Assembly: GCA_002361615.1 (NCBI GenBank)
Contig: DETK01000030.1
Location: forward strand, 1-9,576
Source of the DNA: Bacteroidales bacterium UBA3290
GTDB taxonomy: Bacteria; Bacteroidota; Bacteroidia; Bacteroidales; UBA932
Direction of reading: 5' to 3'
Length of the DNA: 9,576 bases
Part shown: positions 1 through 8,129 of the stretch, piece after piece
Layout: every line of letters starts with the position of its first letter
Position numbering within the stretch: position 1 is the stretch's first letter
Translations under genes and position numbers: made by a program
Notes under the pieces: model-generated
The model's input: the letters and a program-made list of their open reading frames with translations, nothing else
The model's database searches: none
What the model was told of the DNA's origin: nothing

Positions 1-44
1 GTCCAACTTTTGGGGGGCACATCATTTCGGCCCCTGGTGCAAAC

Positions 45-77
45 AAATCGGCCTCTCATCATCTGAGGGGCCGATTT
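45..77 (-). terminator. Intrinsic terminator of the cell-wall operon
   Basis: An inverted repeat pairs 45-53 with 69-77 (9 bp) and 55-58 with 64-67 (4 bp) around the loop tcatc. One opposed pair, 54/68, is a G-U wobble in plus-strand RNA and an A-C mismatch in minus-strand RNA. On the minus strand the stem is followed by a T-rich run (GATTTGTTTG), and it lies 25 nt after the stop of the namZ-like gene, as expected for the operon end. On the plus strand it is followed by TTTTCT, so it could also end a convergent transcript entering from the left. Nothing recognisable is seen in 1-44. Confidence 0.75.
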
Positions 78-102
78 TCTTGCGGCTGTTTGGCAGAAAA
101 TG

Positions 103-1377
103 CTATTGATACAGATAGTATTTCTTCGACAGCTCCTTGAAGGCCTCGACGTCTTTCATCCAGTAGTCGACGATGTCGGAGACCAGGAAGTTCTGGCTGA
201 AGGTTTTGCGGATCCAGTCGGTGCCGCAGACGATGTCGTTGGTGCGGTTCACGCCGACATCGAAGGGGTTGTGCTCCGGATAGAGCTTGTGGGCCGCCTG
301 CATCACGTAGAAATTGATCAGCGTCAGCGGCGCCGCTTCATAGTCGGTGAAGAAATACTGCACGCCGTGGAGGAGTTTGCCCTGGGCGACGCCGAAGAAC
401 GGCTTGTAGTGGATGGTGCGCCAGGCTACGCCCGGAATCTTGTAGCTGTCGAGCTCGGCCTTGAAGGCTTCCGCATCGACCCACTCTGCCGCGAAGACCA
501 GGAACGGAAGCGTATAGCCCACGCCGATGTTCAGGAAGCCGCCCGAAAAGTCACCCACGATGCCGGCGCAGGGATAACCCACGGCATTCTGGGCCTGCGG
601 CACCTGCGGTGACGGTAGGATCCACGGCAGGCCGGTCTGCTCATAGGTCATCGTACGCTTCCATCCCTCCATCGGGATGACGGTCAGCTTGCACTTGAGG
701 GCAGGTTCGTCGCCTTTCTCGCCGCAATTGAGCCCTTCCTCGTTGATCAGCTCCGCCAGCTCGCCCACGGTCAGACCATAGACATACGGAATGGCGAACT
801 CGCCGATGTAGGAGAAGAAGCCCGGCTCCACGTAGTTGCCCTCGACTTTGAGGCCGCCCAGCGGGTTGGGCCGGTCGAGCACCATCACCTCGACATTGTT
901 CTCGGCACAGGCGCGCATCATCAGGCCCAGGGCGCTGATGAAGGTATAGGAGCGCGTACCCACGTCCTGGATGTCATAGACCACCACGTCGAGGTCCTTG
1001 AGCATCTCGGGGGTCGGTTTGCGGTATTTGCCGTAGATGGAATAGACCGGCAGGCCGGTTGCATCGTCCACGGTATCGTCGGCATGTCCGCCGGCATAGA
1101 TGTCGCCGCGAACGCCGTGCTCGGGCGCGAAGAGGCGCACAAGTTCCACGTTTTCAGCCTTGTAAAGAATGTCGATCGTCGAATGGAGATTGCGGTCGAC
1201 GCCGCTCGGGTTGGTGAGCAGGCCCACCTTCTTGCCTTCCAGGCCGGCGAAGCCGCGGTCACGGAGGACTTCGACGCCGGGTTTGACGGTTGCGGGAGCG
1301 CAGCAGGTCTGCGCCTGGGAGCGGCAGCAGGCGCAGAGCGCCAGCACGGAGGCCGCCAGTATCAGGATCTTTTTCAT
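103..1377 (-). CDS. namZ: NamZ-like exo-beta-N-acetylmuramidase (DUF1343 family)
   Basis: This 424-residue protein belongs to the NamZ/YbbC (DUF1343, GH171) family, whose studied members remove MurNAc from the non-reducing ends of peptidoglycan glycan fragments. An export signal covers residues 1-23: KK, a hydrophobic stretch, then LCAC at 14-17 that could be a lipobox, so it is probably a lipoprotein or periplasmic. Family hallmarks are VGLLTNPSGVD (51-61), APEHGVRGD (84-92, with the conserved acidic/His pair E86-H87), VVYDIQDVGTRSYTF (132-146), VLDRPNPLGG (166-175) and LPWILPSPQVP (250-260). The segment after the last motif reads VGDFSGGFLNIGVGYTLPF (274-292), where many relatives, as I recall them, have an EGTN.SEGRGT-type loop; this may mark a subfamily with altered substrate recognition. 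It is the last gene of the operon, 12 nt after the permease gene, and a terminator follows. The family is clear; activity on MurNAc is inferred. Confidence 0.88.
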   Translation of the reverse strand: MKKILILAASVLALCACCRSQAQTCCAPATVKPGVEVLRDRGFAGLEGKKVGLLTNPSGVDRNLHSTIDILYKAENVELVRLFAPEHGVRGDIYAGGHADDTVDDATGLPVYSIYGKYRKPTPEMLKDLDVVVYDIQDVGTRSYTFISALGLMMRACAENNVEVMVLDRPNPLGGLKVEGNYVEPGFFSYIGEFAIPYVYGLTVGELAELINEEGLNCGEKGDEPALKCKLTVIPMEGWKRTMTYEQTGLPWILPSPQVPQAQNAVGYPCAGIVGDFSGGFLNIGVGYTLPFLVFAAEWVDAEAFKAELDSYKIPGVAWRTIHYKPFFGVAQGKLLHGVQYFFTDYEAAPLTLINFYVMQAAHKLYPEHNPFDVGVNRTNDIVCGTDWIRKTFSQNFLVSDIVDYWMKDVEAFKELSKKYYLYQ

Positions 1378-1389
1378 CGTATCAGGGAT

Positions 1390-2742
1390 TTATTTGCGTC
1401 CATAGTTGGGGTCGACCTTGCGGCGGGCCAGGATCGTGACTACGACCGTGGCGATGCAGCAGACCATCACCATCCAGAAGAAGTTCACATAGCCGATGGC
1501 CTCCTGGATGTAACCGGCGATGAAGCCCGGCAACATCATGCTCAGGGCCATGAAGGCCGTGCAGATAGCGTAGTGCGAGGTCTTGAATTCTCCTTCGGAG
1601 AAGAACATCATATAGAGCATATAGGCGGTGAAGCCGAAACCGTAGCCGAACTGCTCGATAGCCACGGCAGTGCTGATGGCAACCAGGTTGGTCGGCTGGA
1701 CGATGCTCAGGTACACGAAGGTCAGGCAAGGCAGCGTCATACAGGCCGCCATGGGCCATAGCGCTTTGCGAAGGCCCATGCGGGAGGCGACGATACCGCC
1801 CACGATGCCGCCGGCCAGCAGCGCGATCACGCCGATGGTGCCGTAAACCACACCCACCACGTCGGTCCCGAGGCCGAGGCCGCCGCCCACGTGGATCATG
1901 CGGTCGCCGACTGCCTGCAGACTCTCATCGACGGGAGCCACCAGGAACGGCTGGCAGAGCTTGATCAGAAAGCCTTCCGGAAGACGGTACAGGAGCATGA
2001 ATACGATGGCCAGCCCGACGCCCGGTTTGGTGAAGAAAGTCTTGAAGGAATTGCCCAGTTCCCGGAACGTATCCTTGCTGCTGCCGCTCTCGATGCGGGG
2101 CTTGTCATCCGCCGGCTTGGGAAGCAGGAAGGTATGATAGAGCGTGATGAGCAGGAAAACGACGGCGGCTACGCCGATGGTGATCTGCCAGGAGAGCGGG
2201 ATGTTGCCGCTGCTCCGCTCGATGCGGCCGGCGATAAACACCAGCACGCCCTGTCCGAAGACCGAAGCGATGCGGTAGAACGTGCTGCGGATGCCGATGA
2301 AGGCCGCCTGGCTGCTCGGCTCATGCGCCAGCATATAGTAGCCATCGGCGGCGATGTCGTGCGTGGCCGAAGCGAAGGCGGCGATGATGAAGAGCACCAG
2401 CGTGAACCAGAACATCGAGATCGGCACCTGTCCGCCGGCGATGGCCGCGGCGTCGGGCCGGGGCAGCGTCAGCGTGAGGAGGATCATCATGGCCGTCATC
2501 AGGGCCTGCATCGTGATGATCCACCAGCGTTTGGTCTTGACCACGTCCACAATCGGGCTCCAGATTCCCTTGAGGAACCACGGGAAATAGAGCAGCGTCG
2601 TGAAGAACGCCATCTGGCCGTTCGGCACACCCATCTTGGTGAACATCATCACGGAGATGTTGTTGACCAGGAAGTAGGGCACACCTTCCGCGAAATAGAG
2701 CGTGGGCACCCACCACCAGGGAGATTTTTTCGTCTTTTCCAT
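1390..2742 (-). CDS. AmpG/MurT-like MFS permease, probably for MurNAc or muropeptides
   Basis: This 450-residue integral membrane protein has about 12 predicted hydrophobic helices. The N-terminus (YFAEGVPYFLVNNISV at 16-31, then WSPIVDVVKTKRWWI at 61-75) matches the layout of AmpG-like major facilitator permeases: a glycine/proline-rich first helix, and an acidic residue with a basic cluster in the loop between helices 2 and 3. AmpG imports anhydro-muropeptides; a Bacteroidetes relative, Tannerella forsythia MurT, imports MurNAc. The position between a SpoIID-type enzyme gene and a NamZ-like gene (gaps 11 and 12 nt) supports uptake of a peptidoglycan product through the inner membrane. Hydrophilic loops lie near residues 190-215 (KPADDKPRIESGSSKD) and at the basic C-terminus. 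The fold is secure; the substrate is inferred from context, and another sugar remains possible. Confidence 0.8.
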   Translation of the reverse strand: MEKTKKSPWWWVPTLYFAEGVPYFLVNNISVMMFTKMGVPNGQMAFFTTLLYFPWFLKGIWSPIVDVVKTKRWWIITMQALMTAMMILLTLTLPRPDAAAIAGGQVPISMFWFTLVLFIIAAFASATHDIAADGYYMLAHEPSSQAAFIGIRSTFYRIASVFGQGVLVFIAGRIERSSGNIPLSWQITIGVAAVVFLLITLYHTFLLPKPADDKPRIESGSSKDTFRELGNSFKTFFTKPGVGLAIVFMLLYRLPEGFLIKLCQPFLVAPVDESLQAVGDRMIHVGGGLGLGTDVVGVVYGTIGVIALLAGGIVGGIVASRMGLRKALWPMAACMTLPCLTFVYLSIVQPTNLVAISTAVAIEQFGYGFGFTAYMLYMMFFSEGEFKTSHYAICTAFMALSMMLPGFIAGYIQEAIGYVNFFWMVMVCCIATVVVTILARRKVDPNYGRK

Positions 2743-2753
2743 ATCGAATGTCT

Positions 2754-4997
2754 TTAATATTTCTTTTCAACCGTGCTGCCGGGGAAATAGTGCGCGAGGA
2801 TCTCGTCGTACTTGTAGCCCTTGGCACCCATCACGGCTGCACCGATCTGGCACAGGCCTACGCCGTGGCCCCAGCCCGCGCCGCGCAGGATGAACTTGCC
2901 ACCGGTCTTCTCCACCACGAAGGCGGAGCTATAGAGATGGCTGGGCGACAGGGTCTTGCGGATCTCAAGCTCCTTGCCGATGATCTTGGTTTTCTTCGTA
3001 CCCACGATCTTGAGTTTCCAAAGGCGGCCGGAAGTACCCCGGGCCACGGGAATCAGGTCAAGGATCTCGCCATAATCTTCCCCGCTGCGGCGCTTCACCA
3101 GTTCGGAGAGTTCTGCCACCGTGTACTCGACCTTCCAGCGATAGAAGTTCTTGGTCTCCTGGTCGAAATTGGTGAGCACCTGCGAGAGGATCTTTTCGTC
3201 CTGGGTGTTGCAGAAGGCTTCCGGTTCGGAGAGGATCCATTTGCGGGCGTTCTCCTCGACCGTCAGGTCGGGGAAGTCGTTCTCGGCAGCTGCGTCGCGA
3301 CGCTTCACCAAATACGGGAACTGCTTCGGCTCCCAGCAGAACTTGAATTCTTCGAACACGCCGCCGCAGCATTTGGAAAAGCGGGCGTCGCAGATCTTGC
3401 CGTCATAGGTAAGCACGCGGCCCCAGGTCTGCTCCACGGCATCGCGCACGGCCTGGGTAGAGGCGCGGCTCAAGCCATAGTAGCGCTGGCAGTGGTCGTC
3501 GGCACAGACGTCAAAGTTCACATGGTCTTCCCGGTCATACCACTTGATCCGCTCCTGCGGCGTATCGGTGCAAGCCGAATAGTCCGTTCCCGCGGCCTTG
3601 AGTTCCTTGTTCTTCTGAATCTGGGCCAGGATCCAGGAGCGGGAGATGATGCAGTGGGCCTTGAGCAACTCTTCCGAATTCGTGGCCGACATCTCGCTCG
3701 AGATGACGCTTACCAGATAGTTTTCGATGCCCACGCAGTTGACCGCCGTGACCTTCCCGTTTTCGACGATGAGTTTCAGGTCGTCGGGGAAAACCTGGGT
3801 CTCCTGGCGGTTCCAGTGGAAATCGACGCCGATGGTGACGTTGCTCAACTCGAAGGAGCCTTCCTCGCCGGTATGTTCAAAATAAATCTCGTTATAAAGT
3901 TTGCCTTCGAAAAGAATCTTCCCTTCCCGGAAGCAGGCGGTATGGGCGCCGGTATACGTCTCCCCTTCAAAGGTGTATGGGGTATTGAATTGAAATGCCA
4001 GTTCGGGCAGGGACACTACGCCGACCGTGAGGATTTCCTGCTTGCGGAGGAGTTTTTCTTCCATAATCTGTGTTTTTGCTGCGTCAAATGAGACTTCGCG
4101 GATGATTTCGCCCAACCGCGGGGCGTCGAGCCGCTCGAAACTCGGGCGCGAGGCGACGATGGCCACGCCGGCCATTTCCACCGCGCCCGGACTGATGAGG
4201 ATCTGCCGGGCGGGATCTTCGTCAAAGAAACAGTCCGGGCGCGATTCGGCCCGGAAGAAGACGACCGTGGTCCATCCGCCCACGCCGTACCATGTGAGCA
4301 GGTTCATCCGCGGCTCCCACTCGCGCTCCGTCTGCACTTCGCCCAGCGACACCAGCCGATAGAACAAGTGCTCCAGTGCCGCCAGATCGGTCGAGCTTAA
4401 TACGAAGGCACTGCCGGCAAACCTGTCCAGCCGGCTGACGACCACCCCGTCGAGCTTGCCCAGCAGACGGAGTCCTTCTCCGCGCCGGACCAGCCTCTCC
4501 ACCGGAAGATTGCCCGTGGGAATGGCCTGGAAATGCATGTGGTCCGGCGCGGAAGCCCCGCACATCGGACCGTTGTAGAAGAAAGTGTATTCCGGTGCCT
4601 GCTGAGAAAGGGCCAGCAGGTCGGCATAACGGCCGTCGATCTGCTGACGGGCGTGCCGGTCGATCGAGATGGTGAAATGACGGTCGAAGATCGGGAAAGG
4701 ATTGACGCGGATCCACCAACCGTTGCCATAAGGCGACACCCAGTCGAGCGTCAGCTGTTCCGGCCCGATCCCGTCGGGACAGAGGAAGCACGGACGATGC
4801 CGCAGCGTCTCCTCATCGACCTGCGCCATCACCGAGGCCACACGCCCCGGATTGAAAAAGAGCACCGCGTCCAGCCCGTCGACGGGCATGGCGCGGTGCT
4901 CCACTTTCTCGAGCGCGGCATAATTGACCGCCGCCCTCCCCCCGAGCGCCAGCTCGCGGGAGAACATCGCGGTCATCCGGTCGCTCAATTCCGACAT
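2754..4997 (-). CDS. DUF4922 (HIT-like) - SpoIID/LytB fusion protein
   Basis: This 747-residue protein joins two unrelated domains. Residues 1-310 resemble DUF4922 and the HIT/GalT-Apa nucleotidyltransferase superfamily: RPCFLC (68-73), NPFPIFDRHFTIS (99-111) and HMHFQ (153-157), the H-x-H-x-Q nucleotide-phosphate site. Residues 330-747 are SpoIID/LytB: ENYLVSVISSEMSATNSEELLKAH, beginning at 425, places the expected catalytic Glu at 435, and GAGWGHGVGLCQIGA (706-720) is the C-terminal signature. SpoIID in Bacillus is a lytic transglycosylase that cuts glycan lacking stem peptides. No signal peptide or membrane helix is visible, so the protein looks cytoplasmic, which is odd for a wall enzyme. 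The ATG is 1 nt after the glycosyltransferase stop, with AAGAAGTAGG just upstream, suggesting coupled translation. The domain calls are firm; substrate and location are inferred. Confidence 0.85.
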   Translation of the reverse strand: MSELSDRMTAMFSRELALGGRAAVNYAALEKVEHRAMPVDGLDAVLFFNPGRVASVMAQVDEETLRHRPCFLCPDGIGPEQLTLDWVSPYGNGWWIRVNPFPIFDRHFTISIDRHARQQIDGRYADLLALSQQAPEYTFFYNGPMCGASAPDHMHFQAIPTGNLPVERLVRRGEGLRLLGKLDGVVVSRLDRFAGSAFVLSSTDLAALEHLFYRLVSLGEVQTEREWEPRMNLLTWYGVGGWTTVVFFRAESRPDCFFDEDPARQILISPGAVEMAGVAIVASRPSFERLDAPRLGEIIREVSFDAAKTQIMEEKLLRKQEILTVGVVSLPELAFQFNTPYTFEGETYTGAHTACFREGKILFEGKLYNEIYFEHTGEEGSFELSNVTIGVDFHWNRQETQVFPDDLKLIVENGKVTAVNCVGIENYLVSVISSEMSATNSEELLKAHCIISRSWILAQIQKNKELKAAGTDYSACTDTPQERIKWYDREDHVNFDVCADDHCQRYYGLSRASTQAVRDAVEQTWGRVLTYDGKICDARFSKCCGGVFEEFKFCWEPKQFPYLVKRRDAAAENDFPDLTVEENARKWILSEPEAFCNTQDEKILSQVLTNFDQETKNFYRWKVEYTVAELSELVKRRSGEDYGEILDLIPVARGTSGRLWKLKIVGTKKTKIIGKELEIRKTLSPSHLYSSAFVVEKTGGKFILRGAGWGHGVGLCQIGAAVMGAKGYKYDEILAHYFPGSTVEKKY

Positions 4998-4998
4998 C

Positions 4999-6459
4999 CT
5001 ACTTCTTGTTCAATGCAATGCGCGCCTTGAGTTCCCAGGTGCGGATGCGGTCTTTGTAGGTGTTGTTGGCGTTGACCTTGTCGATGTCGAGGGAGGCGTC
5101 GGAGTTGTCGTCCCAGCGACGGCAGTTGTACACGGGCTCGTAGATGCGGCCGATCTGGTATTCGCGGCTGACGCGCAGGCCCACGGCGTAGTCTTCCCCG
5201 TATTTCGTGGTCGGGAAGTTGATGGTGCGCAGCATCGGGGTGTAGAAGCCGCGCGGTGCGCCGAGACCGTTGATACGCAGGGCATTGTTACGGCCGTTCT
5301 CGGGCGTCCACTCGCGGTGGTCGATGATTCCCGGAGGGATGGTCTCCATATGGAAGTTGGTCATCCGGTAGGTACCCACCACCATGGCGCAGTTCTGGGC
5401 GTAGAACGCATCGACGAACTTCTGGACGGTCGTCTCGTCGGCATATACGTCGTCGGAGTCGAGCTGGATGGCGAACTTGCCGCACTTGGGATGGTGCAGG
5501 GCGGAATTCCAGTTGCCGCCGATGGCGTGCCAGCTCTTGTCCTGGGCGATATAGATGAGCTTTTCGTCGCCAAGGAAACTCTTGATCACATCGACCGTGC
5601 CGTCGGTGGAGTTGTCGTCCACTACGATGACGTTGTATTTGAAGCTGGTCTTCTGGCTGAGGGCCGACTTGATGGCGTCGCCGATCGTCCGCACGCGGTT
5701 CTTGCACGGGATGACGACCGAAGCCTCATACTCGAAGCTGTCGTCGTTGAATTCGATGTGTTTGAACTTGGGCGCCAGATAGCCGCCGATGGCCTTCAGA
5801 TGTGCGGTGCAGGCCTGTTCCATCTCGATCTGGACGGCGCGGTTCTTCGGATCCACGTAGTCGAAGAGTTTTTCGCCGCTCTTGCGGGTGTCGGTCTCCA
5901 CGTCGTAGTAGAGGAACTCGTTGATGTGCTCCAGCGCACCTTTCTGCGACACTTTCAGGCGCAGGTCGTACATACCGGCGAACTTGTAGTCCACGTCCAT
6001 ACGGCCGACGGCCTCAGTAAGGGCGCTTGTGCGGTAGAAGAGCAGGCTGCCGAAGTCGAAATCGTCGCGCAGGGCACCGAACTGGCAGTCGATGACCGGC
6101 GCGTTGATCCGCTCGTCGCCCTTCTGGTTGAAGTGGTCGGCATAGACCATCGCAGCGCCGGCGTCCTCCATCAGGTTTTCCATCCTTTCAAGCGAGAACC
6201 AGACCAGGCTCAGCGTCGTGTACTTGGTCGAAATCAGCGTGTACGGCGTTTTGGCGTTGGCAGCGATGGCCTTGACGGCCGCCGTGCTGTTGAGCCCGGG
6301 CACTTCCAATACCTTGCAGCCCAGCACCTCTTTCGGTGCCCCTTCCCCTACGTGGAGAAGGAAAATCTCATTGACAAGTTCCTGCGCTTTCAGATTGGCC
6401 ACGGTCTGTGCCACCTGCGCCTCGTCCTGAAAAGGAATGAAACAGTTGATGTTCTTCAT
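4999..6459 (-). CDS. Two-domain family 2 glycosyltransferase
   Basis: This 486-residue protein contains two GT-A/GT2-like halves. The C-terminal half (about 245-455) is complete: SVVIPCKNR (247-255), VVDDNSTDGT (279-288, nucleotide-sugar binding), QLDSDD (332-337, the DXD metal site), GEDY (421-424) and RRWDDNSD (447-454). The N-terminal half (1-210) starts like a GT2 (INCFIPFQDE, 4-13) and has a GT2-like MVYADHF (104-110), but STKYTTL (77-83) sits where a DXD would be expected, so it is probably inactive or structural. No signal peptide or membrane helix is seen, so it should act in the cytoplasm on a nucleotide sugar; donor and acceptor are unknown. It is the first gene of the operon, behind an AT-rich 99-nt divergent spacer. 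I saw no good TTTG/TAnnTTTG promoter for it; TAATATTG (6507-6500, minus) is only a weak candidate. Confidence 0.82.
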   Translation of the reverse strand: MKNINCFIPFQDEAQVAQTVANLKAQELVNEIFLLHVGEGAPKEVLGCKVLEVPGLNSTAAVKAIAANAKTPYTLISTKYTTLSLVWFSLERMENLMEDAGAAMVYADHFNQKGDERINAPVIDCQFGALRDDFDFGSLLFYRTSALTEAVGRMDVDYKFAGMYDLRLKVSQKGALEHINEFLYYDVETDTRKSGEKLFDYVDPKNRAVQIEMEQACTAHLKAIGGYLAPKFKHIEFNDDSFEYEASVVIPCKNRVRTIGDAIKSALSQKTSFKYNVIVVDDNSTDGTVDVIKSFLGDEKLIYIAQDKSWHAIGGNWNSALHHPKCGKFAIQLDSDDVYADETTVQKFVDAFYAQNCAMVVGTYRMTNFHMETIPPGIIDHREWTPENGRNNALRINGLGAPRGFYTPMLRTINFPTTKYGEDYAVGLRVSREYQIGRIYEPVYNCRRWDDNSDASLDIDKVNANNTYKDRIRTWELKARIALNKK

Positions 6460-6529
6460 GGATAAAATATTTTGTATGTATTGTATTCGAACCGAACTAC
6501 AATATTACGAAAAAAACGTGAAGAATCGC

Positions 6530-6537
6530 TATATTTG
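6530..6537 (+). promoter_or_regulatory. Bacteroidetes-type -7 box for the DUF819 gene
   Basis: TATATTTG fits the TAnnTTTG -7 consensus of the Bacteroidetes primary sigma factor. A start about six bases downstream would leave a leader of roughly 15 nt before the ATG at 6559. No TTTG box is found 19-21 nt upstream, so the call rests on one element. The box lies inside the longer open frame starting at 6472, which argues for the 6559 start. Confidence 0.45.
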
Positions 6538-6558
6538 TTGTTAGAACAGACCCTGTCG

Positions 6559-7737
6559 ATGCATCCGCTACTTACTGTCATCGCCCTGTTGATCTACCTG
6601 CTGGTTCCGGCAGGTGTCGTGTTGCTTTGCCGCCGCTTCCGCACCGTCGGAAAGGTCGGCGCGATCCTCATTCTCTATTTCCTCGGCGTCATCGCGGCCA
6701 ATCTCTTCGTATTCCCGTTTGAAGGAGCGGCTGCCAAATTGTATCCGCTGCAGGATGCACTCACCTCCGTTACCATCCCGCTGGCTCTGCCGCTGATCCT
6801 CTTTGCCTGCGATTTCCGCCAATGGCCTGTGAAAAAGGCCTTGGTCGCACTGCTGATCGGCCTGGTCTCGGTCGTGGGCGTGGTCGTCGCCGGCTACTTC
6901 CTGTTCGGCGACAAGCTCGGCCCGCAGGCGGCGGGCATCGCGGGCATGACGGTCGGCGTCTACACCGGCGGCACACCCAACCTGGCCTCCATCAAGATGA
7001 TGCTCGGCGTTGACGAAGGCACCTACGTGCTGATGAACTCGTTCGACATGTTGGTCAGCTTCCTCTTCCTGGTTTTTCTCATGGCCGTCGGCATCCGGCT
7101 CTTCCGGAAGTTCCTGCCGGTCGAAAAAGCGCCTGAAACCGGCAAAGGCCCGCTGAAAGTCGGACAGAAACTCGCCCAGAGCGAATCCGACATGTACCGC
7201 GACATCTTCACCCGGCAGCATTTCCTACCCACGCTCAAGGCGCTGGGCCTTTCCATCCTGATCACTGGTATCGGGCTGGGCCTCTCGATGCTCATCACCG
7301 GCGGCGTCAACATGATTGTCCTGATCCTCACGCTGACAACGCTCGCCATCGCCGCCTCCTTCCTCCCCGCCGTCAAGAAATGGGAGAAAAGCTATGACGC
7401 CGGCATGTATCTGGTGCTGATTTTCAGCCTGGTCGTCGCCTCGATGGTCGACATCCGCAGCCTCGACTTCCACGAAGGCCTCTGGCTGCTGCTCTACATC
7501 GCCTTCGCCATCTTCGGCTCCCTTACCCTGCAGGTCCTGCTGGGCAAACTCTTCAAGGTCGATGCCGACACGACGGTCATCACCTCGGTGGCCATGATCA
7601 ACTCTCCCCTCTTCGTCCCGATGATCGCCGACGCCATGAAAAACCGCCGCGTCATCCTGACCGGCATCTCCATCGGCATCATCGGCTACGCCGTCGGCAA
7701 CTACCTCGGCGTCCTGGTCGCCCACCTGCTCGGCTGA
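6559..7737 (+). CDS. DUF819 family multi-pass membrane protein
   Basis: From the chosen start (MHPLLTVIALLIYLL) the protein has 392 residues, usual for DUF819, and about ten hydrophobic helices. Recognisable parts are the glycine-rich VYTGGTPNLASIKMM (134-148) and, near the C-terminus, ITSVAMINSPLFVPMIADAM followed by GISIGIIGYAVGNYLGVLV. The two halves resemble each other in layout, as in transporters with inverted repeats. A hydrophilic cytoplasmic-type linker with KFLPVEKAPETGKGPLKVG lies between them. The family's substrate is not established, so none is assigned. An ATG at 6472 would add 29 charged residues, but it runs through the promoter-like box and the family starts at the first helix, so 6559 is preferred. 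The gene diverges from the cell-wall operon and ends 21 nt from the convergent higA, with no clear terminator between them. Confidence 0.83.
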   Translation: MHPLLTVIALLIYLLVPAGVVLLCRRFRTVGKVGAILILYFLGVIAANLFVFPFEGAAAKLYPLQDALTSVTIPLALPLILFACDFRQWPVKKALVALLIGLVSVVGVVVAGYFLFGDKLGPQAAGIAGMTVGVYTGGTPNLASIKMMLGVDEGTYVLMNSFDMLVSFLFLVFLMAVGIRLFRKFLPVEKAPETGKGPLKVGQKLAQSESDMYRDIFTRQHFLPTLKALGLSILITGIGLGLSMLITGGVNMIVLILTLTTLAIAASFLPAVKKWEKSYDAGMYLVLIFSLVVASMVDIRSLDFHEGLWLLLYIAFAIFGSLTLQVLLGKLFKVDADTTVITSVAMINSPLFVPMIADAMKNRRVILTGISIGIIGYAVGNYLGVLVAHLLG

Positions 7738-7758
7738 GAACGAAACAAGCCAGCAGCC

Positions 7759-8127
7759 TTACGCCACCCCCAAAATGATGCCCGCATCAATATGGAGTAC
7801 ATTATGGATACGGCGGGCAATGGGAAGAGTGGGCTCAGTTTTTCCGTTCAGATATTCACTGATACGCGAGGGGCTGACACCGATCTGATCTGCCAGTTCT
7901 TTCTGGGTGAGACCCTGTTCAGACATCCTCTCCCGGATGACTGATGCAAGATCCGGATCACCGATGGCGAAATGCTGATCCGAGTAGTCTGCCACAAGAT
8001 TCGAAAGGATTTCAAGTTCGATGCTTGACGGATCTGTAGTAGGTGTTTCATCTCCTACCAACGGCAGAAGTTCCTCGATACGTGCAACCGCCCAATCGTA
8101 CTGTTCCTTGGTTAGCATTCTGGACAT
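7759..8127 (-). CDS. higA: HigA-type antitoxin, XRE helix-turn-helix
   Basis: This 122-residue protein pairs an acidic N-terminal region (about 1-58, a likely toxin-binding or dimer arm) with a C-terminal XRE/Cro helix-turn-helix domain. The latter covers about 60-115: LASVIRERMSEQGLTQKELA, then QIGVSPSRISEYLNGKTEPT (81-100) including the recognition helix. HigA antitoxins neutralise HigB and repress their own operon. The gene starts 2 nt after the higB stop; toxin-first order is characteristic of higBA. Operator-like half-sites lie upstream of higB, the expected autorepression target. By eye the pair and its promoter are more AT-rich than the flanking genes, consistent with acquisition. The role is inferred from family and partner. 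Confidence 0.9.
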   Translation of the reverse strand: MSRMLTKEQYDWAVARIEELLPLVGDETPTTDPSSIELEILSNLVADYSDQHFAIGDPDLASVIRERMSEQGLTQKELADQIGVSPSRISEYLNGKTEPTLPIARRIHNVLHIDAGIILGVA

Positions 8128-8129
8128 CG

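Noticed and set aside
1891..2757. 288-residue plus-strand open frame
   Set aside because: Antisense to the permease; its H/R/D/E-rich composition is typical of a strand shadow of a membrane protein gene.
2748..4091. 447-residue plus-strand open frame
   Set aside because: It lies antisense to the SpoIID fusion gene, has no family likeness, and is composed as expected for the opposite strand of a high-GC gene.
4924..6465. 513-residue plus-strand open frame
   Set aside because: It is longer than the opposing gene, but rich in V, D, E, G and H with no recognisable motif. The minus frame carries clear GT2 motifs, so this is an antisense shadow.
6472..6558. 29-residue N-terminal extension of the DUF819 protein
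   Set aside because: It is charged and unlike the family, and it runs through the TATATTTG promoter-like box.
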